Below are positions 46,936-64,000 of a stretch of DNA of 64,000 bases, one piece after another. The notes under the pieces are model-generated. The model worked only from the letters and a program-made list of their open reading frames with translations, was not told the DNA's origin and ran no database searches. Each line of letters begins with the position of its first letter. Position 1 is the first letter of the stretch. The translations under genes and the position numbers were made by a program. Source of the DNA: Eudorina sp. 2006-703-Eu-15 (taxonomy: Eukaryota > Chlorophyta > Chlorophyceae > Chlamydomonadales > Volvocaceae). The DNA is taken from contig BDSI01000048.1 in the NCBI GenBank assembly GCA_003117195.1, forward strand, positions 787,542-851,541. The letters run 5' to 3'.

Positions 46936-48837
46936 GAGCGGGCAGCCGTGGTGACCGCCGGCTGGGTGGGGGTGGGGGAGCTCTCCCTGGTCCAGGTGCG
47001 CGTGCCCCAGTGTCGCCTAGACAGGACTGTCCTATTTTGCCTGGGTGTGCATGTCTAACGGCCGCCTAGTATGTGTGTGTGGACACTCTAAGTGGCGGGC
47101 GGGCGGGTTGCAATTCTAAACACTCTAAGTGACGGTGTGAGGACCTGTACGGAGGGTGTGTGTGTTTGTGCGTGAAATGACTATGTGAGAGGTGCATTGA
47201 TGGCTTCTAGGGCGTTCAGTGCAGTTGGACGGTTGGCTGGTTGTGGGTGGTTGACATCAGGGTGGGGTTCTCGTTTCCGCCGGCGTCTTTTCGGGAAGGT
47301 TGTGTGCACCTGTGGGCGCAGCGGCCAAATTGACCTGAGCACTGTCCATGCGCGTCGCAAATCGGGGATGTCAGACCAGGCAGCCGCGCAGTTCACCCAG
47401 CGCCATCTCGCACAGCACCAGCCGAAATGAGTTTCGACCGGCGCTGTCTGTTGTTCGGCCACGTTCGGAACACGGAAGCCGGCGGTGCGCAGATCGCTTC
47501 GGCCCCGTCCGGCGCACGCGCGCGCGCCGTACAGGAATTGGACGCGTTGATTACAGAGGTGCGCTTTGTGAGCTGTCGCCCGGTGTTAAGTACGCTTGTC
47601 CTCTTCCGTACCTTTGGCTCGCGGCGATTTGGGTCACGTACGACTTGACACACATGGCCAGGCTGGCGCAGTAATCGTGACGGCGCCTTCGTCATCGCGC
47701 GTCAAGCAGAGGTTTGGTGCCTCCATGTGCCGAAAACCTTGCGTTGTGACACGGCTGGCCCTACACAGCCACATGCATACCCAGCTGCAGCTCTCCTCGA
47801 GCGTTGACGTTACGCCATATCTCTGGAGATGATATACGACAATTGATGCGTCTTTGTCTATTGTCTATAAATGAGTCCGGTTACCGTACCATGAACGCCA
47901 TAGGTCATCGGCGAAAGCCAACGCCGCCTCACCACAAAGCCGGCAATCTCCACGGTGCTGCCACGCCCTGAACGGGCCTGATCATGTATCGTACGCTGCT
48001 GTTACACCGACGAACTCATCGCGACAGGAAACCGCGTCATTAGCACGCACCGGACAAATGCTACAGTTTTGTCACGACGGCACAGCTAACAGAGCGCTTA
48101 CGCACACTGGAACGTACTGCAGTGCGGGCCGTCACCGTAAGGGTTCTTTCCCAGGCACGTTAATCCCGGCGCAAAGATAGTTGGAGTGGTATCAGGCCAT
48201 TCGCCTGTTTTGGGAGAAGTTGCTGCGCTACGCAAGGCATAACTGGACTCGCCGCTGTCGCTCCGCAAGCATCACCTTTATTGGTACATACACTCATGGG
48301 CCTGTATAAATATTGATAACACATTTTGAGGACTGCGACTCTTCTTATGGATGTTTGCTAGAAAGCGTGTCGACTTGGTAACTCTTGTGGCTTGGTACGT
48401 TTGTCACCAAGACGTCCCGACGAGTACAGTACAAATTTTGTAAATATAAACTAGTTATGAAGAAGCGGCACAATCAAATCAGCTGCTAGCGTGTCTAGCT
48501 ATACCTGCGCACTGCGATACGTCGTTAACGTCGGTTATGCTTCTGCAAGGACCAAGTAACAGAGTCGGATATTCGAGGCTGCAGCGGTGTTTAACTTAAA
48601 TCTGCTTAAAGATCGCTTGGTCGAAGCAAAGGACACTCGACGGGTACGACAGGCTTAGGAAACCAAAGGACGTCTGTTCATCTGACAGAACTCATTAAAT
48701 TAATGCACACATGTCTTGACGGCTGGGCCAAATACCGTCCGCACCCGCGCTCCGACTGTTGTGACCTGTAACAGTCGCTACCATTGATTGAAAAATAAAT
48801 AAAACAATAACTCACTAATTTCTAGCAGTTGTATGCC
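46936..48837. other. Intergenic region VPS23 - hemoglobin gene
   Basis: The left part is GC-rich, with a GGGCGGGCGGG box near 47098 and an open frame from ATG 47427 (MSFDRRCLLFGHVRNTEAGG..., up to a possible donor at about 47560) that could be the first exon of a small unknown gene, though no following exon was found. From about 47830 to 48830 the DNA is AT-richer, with no coding frame; it includes the presumed promoter and 5' UTR of the hemoglobin gene. Confidence 0.45.
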
Positions 48838-60147
<11,310 letters not shown>

Positions 60148-62760
60148 CAGGGCGGCGGCAGCGATTGGATCTGTACGGTGAATATCCAGTGATGATCTCG
60201 GCTGACTGATGCACAAGATTATCGGTGACAGCCGAAGCTTCCTCACCAAACACTGCACAAGATTATGCCAGGCGTATCGATTGTTACAAATTCCCAGCAA
60301 CTGTACTCGCTCCCTCTCTCCTTCCCTCCCTGATGAAGACCGGTGGCTGCACCTAGGTGTGTTAACTGTGACCTCATCTAGTTGTGGCGCGCGAGCGAGG
60401 CACTAATGGTGGTGATCGATCAACGCATGCACGAATTTCGATTGGCTGGATAGCGTAGATCCATGAAGGCGCCGGCGGGGTCACAAAACCGATGGCAGGG
60501 ACCCCGGCAAGCTGAAGTGGGACGTGAGATGAGGGGGAAGGTACGCTGTCTGCCCCAGGTGGATGCGCGGCTGTTTGTTTGCGACTGTTGGATGCCGGCA
60601 CGTACCCTGTCGCGCCGACGGCTCGGGGCTGCATGTGTCAGCAGCAGCGAGCCCTGGCAAGCGAGCTCGGGCATCTCGATGGTTGATTGCGGTTGACCGC
60701 AATGATGATTACGTTCGAATTGAGTCCGTTGGAGCGCGAAACACGTACCGTATGGGCATATGCGCACATACATGGGTACGTGCTTGGTAGGGGTTTTCCG
60801 AGCGAATCGGGGTTTGCCGACCCGAATCGAACTAAACTGATAACTGAATGAACATATCAAACGCTACAGAGGTCCTGCGGTGGGTAGGTGGCGCGCTGTG
60901 GCCTCTTCGCCCGCCGAGGCGTACGGCTGTTAGACCAACCCGAACTACTTCAGACATTGGCGTGTGGTGCGTAGTAGCAGCAGCATCCATACGTAGAGCG
61001 TGGCCCAGTCCCAGTCCTGATGTATCGGGTCATACATCGCTCCTGTGCGCCTAGGCAGGTAGAGCACGGCGGCGAGTTTGAATGTCAATTGCCGCCTCTG
61101 GTTGTTTGCCGTGTCTGAGAAGAGCTTTCATCGTTCATATTATCGTCCCTGAGAAGACCGCTTTTTGTTTTTATTATCGCCCCGAGAAGACCGCTTTCGT
61201 TTCTATGTTCGCATTTTTCCATGGCCACCCCAGCTGAGGGGGGTGATGGCTGGGGCCTCTTCTGAGGCATGGACCTCCATACATGGACGGTGGGCCGCGG
61301 CCGTAGCGCCGTACGTACCGTATATGCCTTATCATAAATAGATCCTGCTGCACTGTGTGTGCGCGCGCGTGAAGAGAAGTCCGGAGCAGCATCCCACGGT
61401 GCTGGCGGGGACCTGCGGGGATGAGCCGTTCGGGTGCCGGCCAGGCGGCAGTCATCACCCATCTGCTGGCCGGCAGCGAACGGCTGCATCACCGGACCCT
61501 CTTTCGGCTCCGGCTGAGAAGACCCTATTGGGTTTTGAGGCTGCCCTTGCTTGGGAGCGCAGGTTCGTACATACAGCTTTGATGGGCACCTGAACGTTTT
61601 TGGAACACATGACCCGATAGAACGACAGCGCTCGCCTGTGCTGCTGGTTCAAAGTATAGTATATTATTTATGATATTACAGTGGACCCCGCGGGTCATGG
61701 ATTTGTGTTGGGGGAAATGAAGGGCGCGGTGTGAAAAGTCGGAGTCGGGCGGACCGGACGGTGGATTACGTACATGCACGTACCTATCTGACTAGAAAGG
61801 GCGTGCCGCAAACCCGATTTTGCATAATGTGTGAATGTTGCTGTTCTGCGACTGGAAGGGGGATGCGTCGCTGCGTTGTACATACCGACAAGCAAGGCCG
61901 AAAGCGACGGAGTTTCGCAAATGTACCAGCAGGCGTCCGTTCGTGCCGGCAATCATTGAACAGGGGAGTTAAGTAAACATACAGGGCGGCCCTCGCAACA
62001 ACGTTGTAGACCCTCAACCACGAATTTCTGACAACTCTTAGATAACATGAACCTTCCCGGCCATACCAGTAATGGTTTGTGGTATGTTTGAGGTTAAGCC
62101 GTCGGGGTGGTTGGGTTCGGGTTCAGCCGTGAAGCCAAACAGTCGCGCGCGCTGCCCAACGAACGAGCGGTCGAAATCCCTGGAAAGCCTTCCTGGCACG
62201 CCATGTGGTCGAGAAAGACAATACTGCCGTGCCGCCAAAGGGAGTCGCCCAGCACCCCAGATATGTCAAATACTGTAGCCGAGCCTTACAAAATATATGG
62301 CATGGCCCAGGCTGCCAAACTGAAGAGCCGCCCAAGCTCTACAGGATACAGCCCGTGCGTGCTGCCAGCAGGAGCCGTCCTCACAAAGCAAACAGACACG
62401 CGTCACTGTAATGGAAACATAAGAACAGTTAGTTGTAATTGTTATAAGGTGGACCCGATGCGAGTCCCGACCAGATGTTGTAACGGGCTAAACGGGCCCA
62501 GGTAGCTCGTAGGCCCCATCTCATCAACCCCTACCAAGGACTGCGCACCCATCCTTCATAACGCGCGGGGTGGGGTCATACAGCCATTCCGGCCACCGAC
62601 CACACCAGGTTACCACCGTCCTGACGTGTCATACGGCCGGGTTGCTGGCCAATAGATCAGCTGCCTTAACATTGAGAAGCACAACGCACGGCTTACCGGA
62701 TGAGTGCAAAGCTGATGACAGAATGAATGCAGAGCTAACAGGATGAGTTTGGGCTTACGG
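60148..62760. other. Downstream flank of hemoglobin gene; no recognised gene
   Basis: The 3' UTR of the hemoglobin gene must lie in the left part. I did not find a well-placed TGTAA close to the stop. Open frames on both strands are short and show no family-level motif. AT-richer around 61.6-62.5 kb. Confidence 0.45.
61672..61702 (+). repeat. Dispersed repeat variant
   Basis: ATATTACAGTGGACCCCGCG then GGTCATGG; reverse complement of the variant at 57.75 kb with one change in the core. Confidence 0.75.
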
Positions 62761-62780
62761 GCTTACAGATGGGGCCACAG

Positions 62781-63022
62781 CCCTGACATGCCATACGGCC
62801 GGGCTGGCCAACGGAGCCGCCGCCCTGACATGCTATACGGCCGGGCTGGCGAAGAGAGCAACCACACTGACATGCCATACGGCCGGGCTGGCCAATGGAC
62901 GGAGCCGCTGCCCTGACATGCTGTACGACCAAGATGGCCAGCAGAGCAGCCGCAATAACATGCTGCACGGTCGGGCTGACGAATAGAGCCGCCGTGCTGA
63001 CATGCCGTACGGCCAGGCCGCT
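62781..63022. repeat. About 43-50-bp degenerate tandem repeat
   Basis: Six imperfect copies of a unit with core GACATGCCATACGGCCGGGC followed by TGGC and an AGAGCCGCC-like end. A further diverged copy lies at about 62620-62660. Confidence 0.85.
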
Positions 63023-64000
63023 TTCCCTTGGGTGCCAAAAGCTCCGTACCGTTCCGTACCTGAAGCGTTTGTGGCTTTGCTACATTATTTGTGGCGGTGA
63101 TGTAAGGACAGGTTTTGACGGTTGCCGCAACGAACATTGGCCGCGGTAAAATGGCGAGAGCATCGGAAGTGGAGACCCCGGCGAGGCCGGTAGCTAGGTG
63201 GTACGGTAGGTAGCTAGATATGCTCCTGCCTGGTGGTGGCCTTTTCCGGTGCGACGCACACGGGTCCGCAGTGGGCCCCCTTCCCAATGTGACTGATAAT
63301 GGTGAGGGACGACATGATATGGCTGGGTACCAAAAACAGGGGGAGATATGGGTGCCGCATGAAAACGCACTACGGTGTACTCGGGGCGCCCGTGGCGGCG
63401 ACCTTGGAGACGTGTGTGCGCATGCGGTCAACACTGCTGTGCGGTAGTATAGTAGTTGCAAGTTCCCTCGCGTTCTGTTCCGAGGCCACACGACGGCTCG
63501 TGAGGTCGCTCAGGTACATCAATCGGGTGGGCGCTCACATTGCGACAGATCCTGTTGTAACGGCCACACACACCCGGTTACAGGAGCGAGTCTGGTGTCT
63601 CAACCGAAGTCTCAATCTCGCCGTTGGAGTCGCACGATGACATACGCATGTGCAGTGTGGCGAACCGATTTGTCTCCAACCTCAGGCCCCCATGCTAACC
63701 CCTCAGGCCCGCCCTCGCCGGCTGACCCCCCGGGCCCCTTACTTCACGTCGGCGCCGCACAAGCCGGTGCACTACGGGCCGACGTGGCAACGGGGCCGAC
63801 GGAGGTGCTGCACGGAGTGCCCTGCCGTACCGTGCCGTACACACTCGTGCCAACCACCCGACCTCATGCACCTGCAGCCACATCGACCACGACCGGGGGC
63901 CTGTGCGCGGGCCGCGCCACCGCGACAACATTCATGCAACGAGTTATGCAAGCGAAACCAACCGACACAACAGCACTGCCCCCGGGGGAAGCGCACGCCA
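63023..64000. other. Right edge; no recognised gene
   Basis: A possible plus-strand exon follows a CCTCAG acceptor at about 63708 (reads TPRAPYFTSAPHKPVHYGPT), but it has no partner in the window. Otherwise no supported feature. Confidence 0.3.

Overview
The window is nuclear DNA from a green alga of the Chlamydomonas/Volvox kind (Chlamydomonadales). The evidence is very GC-rich coding sequence with many short GT-AG (and a few GC-AG) introns, TGTAA polyadenylation signals, low-complexity Gly/Ala/Pro/Gln tracts inside proteins, abundant (AC)n and minisatellite repeats, and gene content typical of this group (GAF-domain TKL kinase, tandem truncated hemoglobin). There are no bacterial operons, ribosome binding sites or CRISPR arrays. 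The gene models below were built by hand from splice sites, reading phase and recognisable protein families. All exon sets I call complete keep a continuous frame.

Left part (1-19 kb): the 3' half of a PRP40 splicing-factor gene (+, enters from the left edge). Then comes a repeat-rich, AT-richer accessory stretch (about 5.4-9.4 kb) with a 71-bp inverted repeat, a hairpin repeat and a 162-bp tandem duplication. Next are beta-strand-rich coding fragments (-), a six-exon gene for an organelle-targeted PPR-like protein (-), and a long stretch (13.2-18.7 kb) holding exon-like segments of at least one unidentified minus-strand gene.

Middle (19-42 kb): a >11-kb GAF-domain TKL protein kinase gene (-), one intron of which carries 35 copies of a 49-bp repeat and splits the Asp codon of the kinase DFG motif. 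Then a complete MAD3/BUBR1 spindle-checkpoint gene (-) with KEN, GLEBS and ABBA-like motifs. Head-to-head with it, across 429 bp, is a complete SLX1 structure-specific endonuclease gene (+) with a 950-residue disordered tail holding SUMO-interaction-like motifs.

Right part (42-64 kb): a VPS23/TSG101 (ESCRT-I) gene (+), then the standout locus, a 19-exon gene (+) encoding one polypeptide of about 1117 residues with six consecutive truncated-hemoglobin domains, a probable N-terminal acylation site and a TPRSP-repeat tail. Its introns carry an (AC)n tract, a G-rich minisatellite and copies of a dispersed repeat that recurs across the window. The last 4 kb holds mostly repeats and no gene I can recognise.

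The genes are unrelated housekeeping and signalling functions. The only arrangement suggesting joint regulation is the divergent MAD3-SLX1 pair (mitotic checkpoint and DNA-junction nuclease).
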